38,213 bases of DNA from Paenibacillus hemerocallicola (GCF_006265175.1 NZ_VDCQ01000082.1:1-38213), one strand, 5' to 3'. Numbered from the stretch's first letter, positions 7,401 to 15,585 are shown. Numbers and translations: made by a program. Notes: generated by a model not told the origin, from the letters alone.

Positions 7401-8294
7401 TCAAGCGGAATCGCCGACGTGGTCGGACAGCTCGCCGACGAACAGAGCCGCGGCCAGCGACAAGGACTGTTCCTCCGCCGTTACGACGCCGATGGAACGT
7501 TCGGGCACGGGCTCCGCCGTGCGGATTTCCAGCAGCGTCCCCGTCTCCAGCTCCGTGCGGACGAAATCGCGGTTCACATAGCATACGCCCATATTCCGGG
7601 CGGCGAATTCGATGCCGAGATCGATATTTCCGAGCTCGATCTCCGGCTCCAGCTCCAGCCCGTGCGTCTGCAGAAACGCCCGCAGAAACGACCGGGTCCG
7701 GCTCTCCGCCGACAGCATGATGAACGGCTCCCGCACAAGCTCCTTCAAAGGGACCGGCGACTCCGCGAGACGGGCATATGCGGGGCCCGCGACGAAGCAA
7801 TCCCGCACCGTCCTTTGCGCCGTTACGCGGACGGCGTCTCCCGCCGGCATATGCACGATGCCGCAGTCGATATCGCCCGCATCGAGCCGCTTCAGCAAAT
7901 CCTCGCTTTTGCCGTGCGTCAAACGGATCCGGATACCGGGATGGTTGCCGTGGAACGACTCCAGAAACGGCAGCACGACATGCCTGCACAGCGAATCGCT
8001 CGCTCCGAGACGAACGACCCCGGACAAATACGATTTCATCTCCCCGATTTTGCGCTCCCCGGCTTGCAGCAGCCCGAACGCCTGCTCTACGAACCGGAAC
8101 AGCACCCGCCCTTCTTCCGTCAGCTCCACGCCCTTCGACTTCCGGACCAGCAGCCTCACTCCGAGCTGCTCCTCCAGCTGCCGGACGGCATAGCTGGCGC
8201 TTGGCTGCGTAATGTACAGATCCTCCGCCGCTTTCGTAATGCTGCCGTTCATGACGGCCCGGTGAAACACTTTATAATAGGTTAGCGAGCTCAT
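7401..8294 (-). CDS. LysR-family transcriptional regulator
   Basis: A 297-residue LysR-type regulator. The winged HTH covers about residues 1-60 (FHRAVMNGSITKAAEDLYIT, then QPSASYAVRQLEEQLG) and the C-terminal two-lobe effector domain runs from about 90 to 290. ATG at 8294 has AGAGGTG 10 nt upstream. It is transcribed divergently from the EPSP synthase-like gene with a 117-bp gap, the standard arrangement for a LysR regulator controlling its neighbour. A perfect ATAGA-N5-TCTAT dyad at 8299-8313 overlaps its own ribosome site. The inducer is unknown; a shikimate-pathway metabolite would be a reasonable guess. Confidence 0.9.
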   Translation of the reverse strand: MSSLTYYKVFHRAVMNGSITKAAEDLYITQPSASYAVRQLEEQLGVRLLVRKSKGVELTEEGRVLFRFVEQAFGLLQAGERKIGEMKSYLSGVVRLGASDSLCRHVVLPFLESFHGNHPGIRIRLTHGKSEDLLKRLDAGDIDCGIVHMPAGDAVRVTAQRTVRDCFVAGPAYARLAESPVPLKELVREPFIMLSAESRTRSFLRAFLQTHGLELEPEIELGNIDLGIEFAARNMGVCYVNRDFVRTELETGTLLEIRTAEPVPERSIGVVTAEEQSLSLAAALFVGELSDHVGDSA

Positions 8295-8298
8295 TGAT

Positions 8299-8364
8299 AT
8301 AGAACACCTCTATGTCATGAATTTAAAACATCAATTATCTATATATCTTATCCCCCTCTATAAT
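8299..8364. promoter_or_regulatory. LysR/EPSPS divergent control region
   Basis: Contains the ATAGA-N5-TCTAT dyad (8299-8313), an AT-rich stretch (8319-8350) and a perfect TATAAT box at 8359-8364 reading toward the EPSP synthase gene. The -35 position shows only a poor match (TTATCT, 18-bp spacing), as expected of an activator-dependent promoter. Confidence 0.5.
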
Positions 8365-8411
8365 GAAACACAAGCGGACTGCCGCTAATAAGGAGCAGGG
8401 GAGTAATCGCC

Positions 8412-9782
8412 ATGGTAAAACCGGAGCCGGATTTTATTGCCCGATCGCCCTGGTCGGCGCTGCACGACATCGAGGAAGCGCGGATCGATCCGCCGTTTCG
8501 GCCGCCCGAAGGAATAAGCATCGACGCCCCCGGCAGCAAAAGCGCGTCCAACCGGGTGCTGATACTGGCGGCAATGGCCGAAGGACGTTCGGTTATCCGC
8601 AATTTGTTGAGAAGCGACGATACGTACTGGTGCATCGAGGCTCTGAGAAGCTTGGGCGTCTCTATTGCCGTAGGCGAACAGGAAGTGAGGATCGAGGGAA
8701 CCGGGGGAGCTTGGCCGAATAAGGACGCCGAGCTTTACCTGGGGGCGTCGGGTACGATAGCGCGTTTTCTGCCTGGCGCTCTGGCTGCCGCGGAGGCAGG
8801 CCGATGGAGGCTGAAAGGCAGCCGTAGCTTGAATATGCGGCCGATCGGCCCTTTGGTCGGAGCGCTGAACGCGCTGGGAGCGAATATCCTTTACGCGGAG
8901 CGGGAGGGAATGCTCCCGATTACGGTCGGCGCGTCCGGACTCGCCGGGGGGCGGATCGAAATATCCGGAGACGTCTCCAGCCAATTTGTGAGCGGGGTGC
9001 TCATGGCGAGCTCTTACGCTGCGGCGCCGACGGAGATTGACGTGCCGGGAGGCATCGTCCAGCACGCGTATGTCGGCATTACTGTCGACCTGATGAGGCG
9101 TTTCGGCGCGGTAGTATCCCACGGGGATACGTTCGAAAGGATCGAAGTAAAGCCTCGGCGGTACGCGGGGCAAACGACCCCGATCGAAGCCGACGCTTCG
9201 ACGGCATGCTATTATATGGCATATGCGGCATTGACCGGCGGGCGCGTTCTTATTTCGAATCTGAATGCGGCTACGCTGCAGCCGGATATCGGGTTTACGG
9301 ATATATTGGAAAGGATGGGCTGTCTCGTCCGCCGGGGACCGGACGGCGTCGAGGTGCAGGGACCGGAGCGGCTGCGGGGGGGATTCTCCGTGAGCATGAA
9401 AGAAATGTCCGACCAGACGATGACGCTCGCGGCTATGGCGCCGTTCGCCGACGCGCCGGTCGCGATTACCGACGTGGCGCATGTCCGCCATCACGAGTGC
9501 GACCGCATCGCGGCGATGTGCGAATCGCTTCGCCGGCTCGGCATCGTCGCGGAAGAAAGGGCGGACGGACTGACCGTGCATCCGGGCGCCCCGTCGGCCG
9601 GCGACGATGCCCTCGAGACGTACGACGATCACCGGGTAGCGATGTCGCTGGCCTTGATCGGGTCGAAAGTGCCGGGTATACGGCTCAAGGACCCGGGCTG
9701 CGTGTCGAAGACGTGCCCGTCTTTCTTCGAGGATATGCAGCGGCTCGGCATGCAAGTTAGCCTGAAGCGAAGAAGCGTATAA
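8412..9782 (+). CDS. aroA: EPSP synthase-like enolpyruvyl transferase
   Basis: A 456-residue enzyme of the EPSP synthase/MurA fold, expected to join shikimate-3-phosphate and phosphoenolpyruvate. PGSKSASNR carries the conserved Lys43, LYLGASGTIARF replaces the usual LGNAGTAMRP (Gly114, Thr115 and Arg118 kept, Phe119 where E. coli-type enzymes have Pro101), Asp334 fits the catalytic Asp, HHECDR (360-365) replaces KESDR, and YDDHRVAMS is intact. About 30 extra N-terminal residues precede the first motif. ATG 8412 is the only start near AGGAGCAGGGG (about 9-19 nt upstream). It lies alone beside a LysR gene, not in an aro operon. It may be a paralogue with shifted properties. Confidence 0.85.
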   Translation: MVKPEPDFIARSPWSALHDIEEARIDPPFRPPEGISIDAPGSKSASNRVLILAAMAEGRSVIRNLLRSDDTYWCIEALRSLGVSIAVGEQEVRIEGTGGAWPNKDAELYLGASGTIARFLPGALAAAEAGRWRLKGSRSLNMRPIGPLVGALNALGANILYAEREGMLPITVGASGLAGGRIEISGDVSSQFVSGVLMASSYAAAPTEIDVPGGIVQHAYVGITVDLMRRFGAVVSHGDTFERIEVKPRRYAGQTTPIEADASTACYYMAYAALTGGRVLISNLNAATLQPDIGFTDILERMGCLVRRGPDGVEVQGPERLRGGFSVSMKEMSDQTMTLAAMAPFADAPVAITDVAHVRHHECDRIAAMCESLRRLGIVAEERADGLTVHPGAPSAGDDALETYDDHRVAMSLALIGSKVPGIRLKDPGCVSKTCPSFFEDMQRLGMQVSLKRRSV

Positions 9783-9787
9783 AGGTC

Positions 9788-9830
9788 AAGGCCGCGGCGT
9801 CCGAATATTCCGGAGCGTTCGCGGCCTTTC
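9788..9830. terminator. Bidirectional hairpin between convergent genes
   Basis: A perfect 9-bp stem AAGGCCGCG (9788-9796) with CGCGGCCTT (9820-9828) encloses a small inner hairpin. It sits 5 nt after the EPSPS stop and downstream of the convergent YheC/D gene. T-runs are short on both strands, so efficiency is uncertain. Confidence 0.6.
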
Positions 9831-9877
9831 GATCGTCGATTCGGAATGCTTTAGTGAACTTTGGTTCAGCTTACTTC

Positions 9878-10951
9878 TTACGAATGTCCCCCCGATTCCA
9901 ACAAATATTTGGCGAACCCTACCGGATTCGAATACAATTGCTGGAACGTATCCGGCATATTGCCTTGCTGGAAGCTGTACCTGAGATCGCGCCCATTGCA
10001 TTCGATAAACATCGGAAAACCGTGCTCCGTGAGTCCCACGTCAAGCCCGATATCCGCAAGGTGGGGCAAGTACCGGCTTAAATGGCACGCCACCCGCAGC
10101 GAAAACTCGCCGATCGCTTGTCTGACCGATTCGGCGCGCAACAGCGGATACGCTTCAAGCACATGGTCGAGCCGATACACGACGCCGCCTTGGGCTACGT
10201 TTGTCCGGTATGCGCCCGGCTTGGCGACCTTCGCGGCGATGCCGCTGATTTGCCAATCCCCGGTCTCGTTCCGCTGGACGGATACCCGCAGATCGAACGG
10301 TCTGCCGTTGTAGGTGGCGAGCGGCAACAGCTGCTGGACGAGATAAGGCCGCGACCTCAGCTTGCGCCTCAAGACGGCGGGCAGCTTTTCCCGGAAGGCG
10401 ATTACCCTTCCTTTGACGACGCCGTGCAGCAGCCAGCCGGGCCCGGTATGCTCCAGCTTCATGATGCCCATGCCGATACTGCTGCTGTTCGGCTTCAGAA
10501 TGAGCTGCGGAAATACGGCCATCATTTCCTTCACCGCCGACAAAGTCGCCGCTTGGGTAACCGGCAGATGCGGCCGCAAGGTCGGATCCGTCATCAGCAG
10601 CTGGTGAATATATCCTTTCCCGTACCGGTTCCACTCGTTGAATATGCGTTTCCCGTCGTCCACGAGACGGCGGATCGCCAGCTTCGGCCGCTTGTTCGTA
10701 TATAGCGTCCGGTTATGGATGACGTCCGGCGCGGGAATCCGGCATCGTTTGTATCCTATTTCCGTTTTGACGTAAGCATGGATAAACGGCTGCCCCGGTT
10801 GAATGTCCTTCAGCCGGAAAAAACACGGGGTGACTCCGTGAAGTCGTCCGGCTCTTTCATAGCAGGGCAGCGATTCGTGGTACGTACGGCCGGTCGGAAT
10901 GCCCCGGAACCAGGAATCGTTGACGAGAATGCCGATAAAGCGATTGTCCAT
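9878..10951 (-). CDS. YheC/YheD-family endospore coat-associated ATP-grasp protein
   Basis: A 357-residue protein of the YheC/YheD family, known as endospore coat-associated ATP-grasp proteins. The N-terminus (FIGILVNDSWFRGIPTGRT) matches the family opening. The C-terminal half has ATP-grasp features: LILKPNSSSIGMGI, YLVQQLLPLATYNGRPFDLR (the LR of the metal/ATP site), DIGLDVGL and MFIECNGRD (about 315-322). ATG 10951 is chosen because GGGAGGTGA lies about 11 nt upstream and homology begins there. It is expected in the forespore coat or mother cell. What it ligates is not known. Confidence 0.85.
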   Translation of the reverse strand: MDNRFIGILVNDSWFRGIPTGRTYHESLPCYERAGRLHGVTPCFFRLKDIQPGQPFIHAYVKTEIGYKRCRIPAPDVIHNRTLYTNKRPKLAIRRLVDDGKRIFNEWNRYGKGYIHQLLMTDPTLRPHLPVTQAATLSAVKEMMAVFPQLILKPNSSSIGMGIMKLEHTGPGWLLHGVVKGRVIAFREKLPAVLRRKLRSRPYLVQQLLPLATYNGRPFDLRVSVQRNETGDWQISGIAAKVAKPGAYRTNVAQGGVVYRLDHVLEAYPLLRAESVRQAIGEFSLRVACHLSRYLPHLADIGLDVGLTEHGFPMFIECNGRDLRYSFQQGNMPDTFQQLYSNPVGFAKYLLESGGHS

Positions 10952-11139
10952 GACTGCTTCTTCACCTCCCGTATACCGTATGCGCGAATGCCAGTCCCGG
11001 TATGGACGAGTGCGGTTAGACGAATGTTCCCGCAGGCGGGCCGGGCAACGGGACGGCATGCCTTGACGGCGTATAATCGGTTCGGATTTCCATATACTAA
11101 CAAGGCTAGTCCGCAACAAGCAAGAAAGGATGTGAGCCG

Positions 11140-11238
11140 ATGGGCCGCAACCAATCGAACAATAACGGGAAAAAAAAGCAGCCGGGCAACCGCGGAGATT
11201 CCGATACCGCCCAAGCCGGCACTTCGAAGGAGAAGTAA
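11140..11238 (+). CDS. Small hydrophilic basic protein (32 aa)
   Basis: A short ORF starting at ATG 11140 with AAGAAAGGA 9 nt upstream. The product begins MGRNQSNNNGKKKQPGN and is rich in Asn, Lys, Gln and Gly, with no hydrophobic core. That composition suits the minor small acid-soluble or YuzL-like spore proteins, but no family match is certain. TATAAT (11072-11077) and TATACT (11093-11098) boxes lie upstream. The gene is divergent from the YheC/D gene. A hairpin follows at 11314-11349. Confidence 0.5.
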   Translation: MGRNQSNNNGKKKQPGNRGDSDTAQAGTSKEK

Positions 11239-11313
11239 TACCGGTCCGCCGGCATTCGTCTCGCGAAGGCTTCCCGAAGGAAAGACCCCAAACCGCCCGA
11301 GCGCGAATCGGGT

Positions 11314-11349
11314 CGAGCCGGTCCGCCTAGGCCGGTTCGCCTCCGTTTT
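11314..11349 (+). terminator. Probable terminator after the 32-aa gene
   Basis: Stem CGAGCCGGTC (11314-11323) pairs with GGCCGGTTCG (11330-11339) with two G-U pairs over a 6-nt loop. A GTTTT run follows 6 nt later. The T-run is short and displaced, so confidence is limited. Confidence 0.4.
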
Positions 11350-11411
11350 CCGCTAAGGGCGGTTTTCATTTCGAGTTCAGTTGTCGATGATTTCCCGGAT
11401 GATTTCGCATA

Positions 11412-11440
11412 TCGACGCCATCACCCTCCGCCTGTATAAT
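11412..11440 (+). promoter_or_regulatory. Vegetative-type promoter of the nucleoside phosphorylase
   Basis: TCGACG (11412-11417, four of six matches to TTGACA), a 17-bp spacer and a perfect TATAAT (11435-11440) lie 41 nt upstream of the start codon. Confidence 0.55.
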
Positions 11441-11481
11441 GTTGTAAACCGATACACGTCCCTTACAGGAGGTTGTGCTTG

Positions 11482-12258
11482 ATGCAGCGTTACATTACAC
11501 CCGGTACGGTCATGAGGAACCGTTTCCGGCATCGACCGGCGCCCGCGTGGAGGCTGGCTATCCTATGCTTTCGCGATTATACCGGGTCGCAAATATTAGT
11601 AGAGGCTTTCGGCGCGACGCCGGTCGGCTATAAAGTGCTTTATGGAATGGAGGAGTTCGATGGCGCACCGATCGTATATGAAGCGGAGCTGGCCGGCGGC
11701 AAGGTCGGGATCGTGACAAGATGCAATTGGGGCGGCCCGCAAGCCGCCATCTTGGTCGAGGAGCTGGCGGAGCTCGGAGTCGAATGGATTATCGGGTACG
11801 GGGCGGCCGGGTCGATCGACAAACGAATTGCCAAAGGAAAGCAGCTTATCGCGAGCCGCACGCTTCTGTCGGACGGGACCAGCCGGGCTTATAGGAAGGA
11901 TGAGCCATACCTCGAGTGCGACGCCGGTTTTCTGCGAACGGCACTGGAAGCGGTGGAGGCAAACGGGCTGACCGGCGATGTCCGGGAAACGACGGCGGCG
12001 ACTATCGACGCCCTGTACAGGGAGACGAAGGAGCTTGTGGAGGAGCTGCGCTCGGCCGGGGCGGAGATCGTGAATATGGAAACCTCGGCCTTGTACGCGG
12101 TCTCCCGGGTGTGCGGGATCAAAAGCGTCTGGATCGGCTTCGTCAGCGATTGTCTGGTCGACGACGATTGGGACGACTGGCACGTCAATTTGTCCGAGCT
12201 GGCCGCGACGACTTCCCGGATCTGTCTCGAGGTGGCGCGTAGAACGCTGGACCAATGA
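11482..12258 (+). CDS. Nucleoside phosphorylase-like protein (PNP/UDP family)
   Basis: A 258-residue protein of the purine/uridine phosphorylase superfamily, which splits N-glycosidic bonds of nucleosides. Recognisable elements are VGIVTRCNWGGPQAAILVEE, the phosphate/ribose strand IIGYGAAGSID, the ribose-contacting NMETSAL (Glu200) and the base-recognising SD pair (222-223). The first 30 residues are divergent. ATG 11482 has a perfect AGGAGGT 8 nt upstream. It is followed by a short L,D-transpeptidase gene 153 nt later. Whether it has catabolic or signalling (nucleoside 2-deoxyribosyl/SAH) specificity cannot be decided. Confidence 0.75.
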   Translation: MQRYITPGTVMRNRFRHRPAPAWRLAILCFRDYTGSQILVEAFGATPVGYKVLYGMEEFDGAPIVYEAELAGGKVGIVTRCNWGGPQAAILVEELAELGVEWIIGYGAAGSIDKRIAKGKQLIASRTLLSDGTSRAYRKDEPYLECDAGFLRTALEAVEANGLTGDVRETTAATIDALYRETKELVEELRSAGAEIVNMETSALYAVSRVCGIKSVWIGFVSDCLVDDDWDDWHVNLSELAATTSRICLEVARRTLDQ

Positions 12259-12411
12259 GGCGTATCAAGGAGAGTATGCCTCCCTGCAAACAACGCGCCG
12301 TCCTCGGTTGTCAGCCCGCCCTTTGCCCGCATATGATGTAAGGTCCGGGAATGGCGCGGCGGATGCAGCGCCGGGTCTGCGCCGGCGACTATCGCCGGGA
12401 GGAGATGCAAG

Positions 12412-12750
12412 ATGCCGTCAACCCGCATCATCGTCGATTTGTCGGATCGACAGCTTCATCTGCTGGAGGACGACCGCGTCGTCCAGTCGTATCCCGTCGG
12501 CATCGGTAAAATGCTGACCGCAACCCCTGCGGGGGAGTACAAAGTCGTCAACAAAGCCCCCAACCCGGGAGGACCGTTCGGGGCATATTGGATCGGGCTT
12601 TCCAAGAAGCATTACGGCATACACGGCACGAACGATCCTTCGTCCATCGGCAAGCTTTCGTCGCACGGATGCATCCGCATGTTCAATCGGGACGTTCTGC
12701 AGCTGGAGCGGCGTGTGCGGATCGGGACTCCCGTCACGATCCGGCAATAG
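12412..12750 (+). CDS. Minimal L,D-transpeptidase (YkuD domain)
   Basis: A 112-residue protein that is just one YkuD catalytic domain. L,D-transpeptidases crosslink peptidoglycan 3-3 or anchor proteins through a catalytic cysteine. Here His71 and the signature SHGCIRM (Cys87) are intact, and the N-terminus ([20 protein letters not shown]) is the usual first strand pair. There is no signal peptide, membrane anchor or LysM domain, unlike typical exported members. ATG 12412 follows GGGAGGAG by 7 nt. B. subtilis YkuD is a spore protein. The coat-gene neighbourhood suggests a spore envelope role for this one too (inference). Confidence 0.88.
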   Translation: MPSTRIIVDLSDRQLHLLEDDRVVQSYPVGIGKMLTATPAGEYKVVNKAPNPGGPFGAYWIGLSKKHYGIHGTNDPSSIGKLSSHGCIRMFNRDVLQLERRVRIGTPVTIRQ

Positions 12751-12790
12751 TCCGGAACGTCGTGCCGTCATAGAAAGGAGGTGGACGCTC

Positions 12791-13981
12791 ATGTCCCGTT
12801 TACGGATCGCGATCATCACGCCCGGCACGTTCGCAATCCCTTCGGGGAGAAGCAGCTCCGTCGAGCTCGTGACCATGCAGGTGGGGAGTCGGCTAAGGCA
12901 TCATGCCGACGTCGTCGTGCTCGGCAAAAAGACGAAGAGGCTGCCGGCGCGGGAGGTTCGCGACGGAATCCGGTTTATTCGCCCTGCCGCGAAGCCGTAC
13001 ATCGGCGTATCCTCGAGATTGCTCCGCCGAGAACGGCCGGATATTATTCAGGTGGAGAATCGCCCGCGCTATGCCCGTTACGTCAAGAAACGCCATCCGG
13101 ATGCCCGGGTCGTGCTGTCACTGCATTCGACCGCCTTTATGTCGAAGCCGCACATTTCCGCCCCGGTTCTCCGCTCTTGCCTTCATTCCGCCGATGCGAT
13201 TGTCGTAAACAGCCATTACTTGAAAAAGCGCGTTGCCGCCGAGGACGAATCGCTCGCCGCGAAAATCGTAGTGAATCATCTGGGCGTCGATACGGACCGC
13301 TTCGTGTCGCGATGGTCGGAAGAAGAGCAAGCAAAGCGGACGGAGCAGCTCGCTAAGCTGGGACTGTCGGGCAAAAAAATTATTCTGTATGTCGGCCGGT
13401 TCATTCCGATCAAAGGCGTTCACCATCTGATCGGCACGATGCCCGCGATTGCGGCGCTTCAGCCGGATGCCGTGCTGCTCATGATCGGGGGAGCGTATTA
13501 CGGCTCGAACCGGCAGACACCGTATGTGCGCCGGCTGCGCCGGATGGCGCAAGTCGTCAAGGAGCACGTACGCTTCGTGCCTTTCGTCTCGCATGACAAA
13601 ATTCCGGCCTGGTTTCGTCTCGCCGATGTCGTCGTCGTTCCTTCGGCAGAGCAGGAGGCATTCGGGCTCGTCAACGTCGAAGCGATGGCGTCGGGCGTTC
13701 CGGTTATCGCCACCGCGTCGGGGGGAATGAAAGAAATTATCGAGCATGACCGGTCCGGGCTGCTGATCGAACCCGGTAATATCGCCGAAGAGCTTGTCCG
13801 GCATATATGCCGGGTGCTGGACGATCCGGAATATGCCAGAAGCCTGGGCGAGAACGGAATAACCCGGGTTCGCGACAGCTTCACGTGGCAGCATACGACG
13901 GACCGTCTGCTCGACCTGTACGGCAGCTTGGACGGAACGTCCGTCGATGCATCGTCGGGCGAAGCGACGGATCCCAAATGA
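12791..13981 (+). CDS. GT4-family glycosyltransferase, CotSA-like
   Basis: A 396-residue GT-B glycosyltransferase. The N-terminal acceptor domain has IAIITPGTFAIPSGRSSSVE. The C-terminal donor domain begins at ILYVGRFIPIKGVHHLI and has the retaining EX7E motif in EAFGLVNVE (Glu289 and Glu297) followed by AMASGVPVIATASGG. It resembles spore coat protein SA (CotSA) of bacilli in layout and length. ATG 12791 has GAAAGGAGGTG about 8 nt upstream. The gene starts 40 nt after the L,D-transpeptidase stop, so the two may be co-transcribed. A terminator follows at once. The sugar donor is unknown. Confidence 0.85.
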   Translation: MSRLRIAIITPGTFAIPSGRSSSVELVTMQVGSRLRHHADVVVLGKKTKRLPAREVRDGIRFIRPAAKPYIGVSSRLLRRERPDIIQVENRPRYARYVKKRHPDARVVLSLHSTAFMSKPHISAPVLRSCLHSADAIVVNSHYLKKRVAAEDESLAAKIVVNHLGVDTDRFVSRWSEEEQAKRTEQLAKLGLSGKKIILYVGRFIPIKGVHHLIGTMPAIAALQPDAVLLMIGGAYYGSNRQTPYVRRLRRMAQVVKEHVRFVPFVSHDKIPAWFRLADVVVVPSAEQEAFGLVNVEAMASGVPVIATASGGMKEIIEHDRSGLLIEPGNIAEELVRHICRVLDDPEYARSLGENGITRVRDSFTWQHTTDRLLDLYGSLDGTSVDASSGEATDPK

Positions 13982-13983
13982 AG

Positions 13984-14024
13984 AAGCGGCTCATTTCCGC
14001 CCTGCGGAGAAGAGCCGCTTTTGC
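13984..14024. terminator. Bidirectional terminator between the GT4 and CotH genes
   Basis: Stem AAGCGGCTC (13984-13992) with GAGCCGCTT (14012-14020) is extended by TTCCGC/GCGGAG-type inner pairing. TTTT follows on the plus strand. It lies between the convergent ends of the two genes. Confidence 0.75.
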
Positions 14025-14029
14025 ATTCG

Positions 14030-15085
14030 TCACCATTCGGCGATTTGTTTTTTTACGATTTCGCGCTTTTCCTGAATGAACCGCCTGATCAGCTCCGGCT
14101 CCCCGTCGAATACGCGAACGGGCCAGTTCCGGGTATGGTCCCGGTAAATGCTGTCGGCGATTCGGCCGTGCATCGTTCTCACCATAGGCATGACTTGCTG
14201 CTCGGTAAATCTCGTTTCCAGCAAATCCTCGAGCAGGACCCGATACCGCCTTCGGACGGCGCTGTCCGAGAGCAGCGCTTCGGTCAGCTTGTTGTAGCCC
14301 GCCACGCGCACCAGATCGCTGGCGCAAGGCTTGCCGTAGCAGTTCCGCCCCCAAGTCCCTTCATAATCCCAAGGAATCATTCTGTACTTGCCCGACGGCT
14401 TATGCTCATAAATCGCGTAGTTTTGATCGAACCCGTCGTAATTGTTCGTCAGCACGGCTCCGGCGAGCCAGCGCAAATAATTACCGGTATCCAGCTTCCG
14501 GTTCAAATAGGCGTCCAATCGCTCGCCCTTCAGCCCGTGCAGATTACGGATAAAGCTTATTAGTCTCGACCGGCCGGTGCGGGAGCCCGATACAAGCTTA
14601 TATCCTTCGAACAACGATTTTTTCCGTTTGCCGGATTCCGGACTGACGAGAGAGAAATTCGCGCTGTCGTTTATCGCATACGCAAGCGTTGCCGCAGCGA
14701 TCCGCCGGCGCCGGAAGAAAGCCCGGTTTACGGCTTCGATCAGCAGGTATACGCCTTCGTTTTGTCCGTTTATCCGAAGCGTGCAGTGGCGGGTTGACGG
14801 GCTCGATACGCCGATCGATTGGAAAAACCGGAACGACAACGCATTGCGGATCATCGACGGATCGTCATACTCGGCGTTGAAATGATATGTCTTGCCCTCG
14901 ACGCGGATTTCGTACGATTTTTTCGGATAATTCCGCGTATGGCCGCCCCGGTAACGGATACGGATCGGTACTTGGCGTCCTTCGCGGAGAAGGCGTGCGG
15001 AAACGAACGTTCCGCTCCACATATGTTTCTTCATCCGTTCTTTCTCGTCGGCTCCAATGACAATGTTGTACTCGGCCAGTGCCAT
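14030..15085 (-). CDS. cotH: CotH-like spore coat protein kinase
   Basis: A 351-residue CotH-family protein. These are atypical secretory-type kinases; B. subtilis CotH phosphorylates the coat proteins CotB and CotG. Visible hallmarks are RIRYRGGHTRNYPKKSYEI near the N-terminus, LRINGQNEGVYLLIEAV, TNNYDGFDQNYAIYEH (about 213-229) and PWDYEGTWGR (238-247), whose Asp is expected to bind metal. ATG 15085 is the only sensible start, but its ribosome site (GAAAGG) is 17 nt away and weak. An upstream hairpin (15117-15145) lies in the leader. The same-strand upstream gene encodes a basic repeat protein that may be its substrate. Confidence 0.85.
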   Translation of the reverse strand: MALAEYNIVIGADEKERMKKHMWSGTFVSARLLREGRQVPIRIRYRGGHTRNYPKKSYEIRVEGKTYHFNAEYDDPSMIRNALSFRFFQSIGVSSPSTRHCTLRINGQNEGVYLLIEAVNRAFFRRRRIAAATLAYAINDSANFSLVSPESGKRKKSLFEGYKLVSGSRTGRSRLISFIRNLHGLKGERLDAYLNRKLDTGNYLRWLAGAVLTNNYDGFDQNYAIYEHKPSGKYRMIPWDYEGTWGRNCYGKPCASDLVRVAGYNKLTEALLSDSAVRRRYRVLLEDLLETRFTEQQVMPMVRTMHGRIADSIYRDHTRNWPVRVFDGEPELIRRFIQEKREIVKKQIAEW

Positions 15086-15116
15086 AAAGGTTCGGTCCCG
15101 CCTTTCGTGACATGGG

Positions 15117-15145
15117 AACAGCCTATCCATAGCGGGTAGGCTGTT
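15117..15145. other. Hairpin in the cotH leader
   Basis: AACAGCCTATCC (15117-15128) pairs with GGGTAGGCTGTT (15134-15145), 12 bp with one G-U pair and a 5-nt loop. No T-run follows on either strand, so it is more likely a leader structure than a terminator. It lies 32 nt upstream of the cotH start. Confidence 0.45.
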
Positions 15146-15251
15146 GTGGGATACGATATGCGAAGGAACAGGCGGGCGCGACGGCGGGCGCCCGGTCGGG
15201 GATGGCCTGGAGCAATTTTTCGCAAGTGTTCGACTAGAGGGGGACATGACG

Positions 15252-15323
15252 ATGTACCGAGAAAAACTACGGCAGCTTAATCCGCATCCGCCTTGGAGGC
15301 CTCTTGAAGAAACGGGTGGTTGA
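15252..15323 (+). CDS. Possible 23-codon ORF divergent from cotH
   Basis: An ATG at 15252 with AGAGGGGG ending 8 nt upstream opens a 23-codon frame ending at TGA 15321. The product is MYREKLRQLNPHPPWRPLEE plus three residues, hydrophilic and proline-rich. A GC-rich hairpin (15347-15372) and a palindrome with a T-run (15449-15477) follow. The ribosome site is good but the ORF is too short to be sure, and no family is recognised. Confidence 0.35.
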   Translation: MYREKLRQLNPHPPWRPLEETGG

Positions 15324-15396
15324 CCGACCGCCGTCATGCAGAGAAACACCGCGCGCCGGGAGCAGCGCGGTGCGAGGGTGCAACGTGTTTGCCATA

Positions 15397-15585
15397 ATTA
15401 GAGGAACTACATTCCTTTATTGCCCCGAATACCGTTACACGCTTGAGGATAACGGAACATGCTTCCGTTATTTTTTGGTTTTTCGGGGTGAAATGATCGT
15501 GAACAGCGAAATAGCGGAATGTACTTCCGTTATGTTGCGACCGACATCCGTATTCGGGTCAAATAGCATACTCCAGCTCCGCTAT
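15397..15585. repeat. Four palindromic GGAA-N5-TTCC elements
   Basis: Four imperfect palindromes with ATAxCGGAA and TTCCGxTAT arms around a ~5-bp centre start near 15398, 15449, 15511 and 15563, 50-60 bp apart. The second (arms 15449-15457 and 15463-15471) is perfect and ends in TTTTTT, so it could act as a terminator. The TTCCGCTAT arm matches the repeats at 1-150. This field fills most of the cotH upstream gap. Confidence 0.6.
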
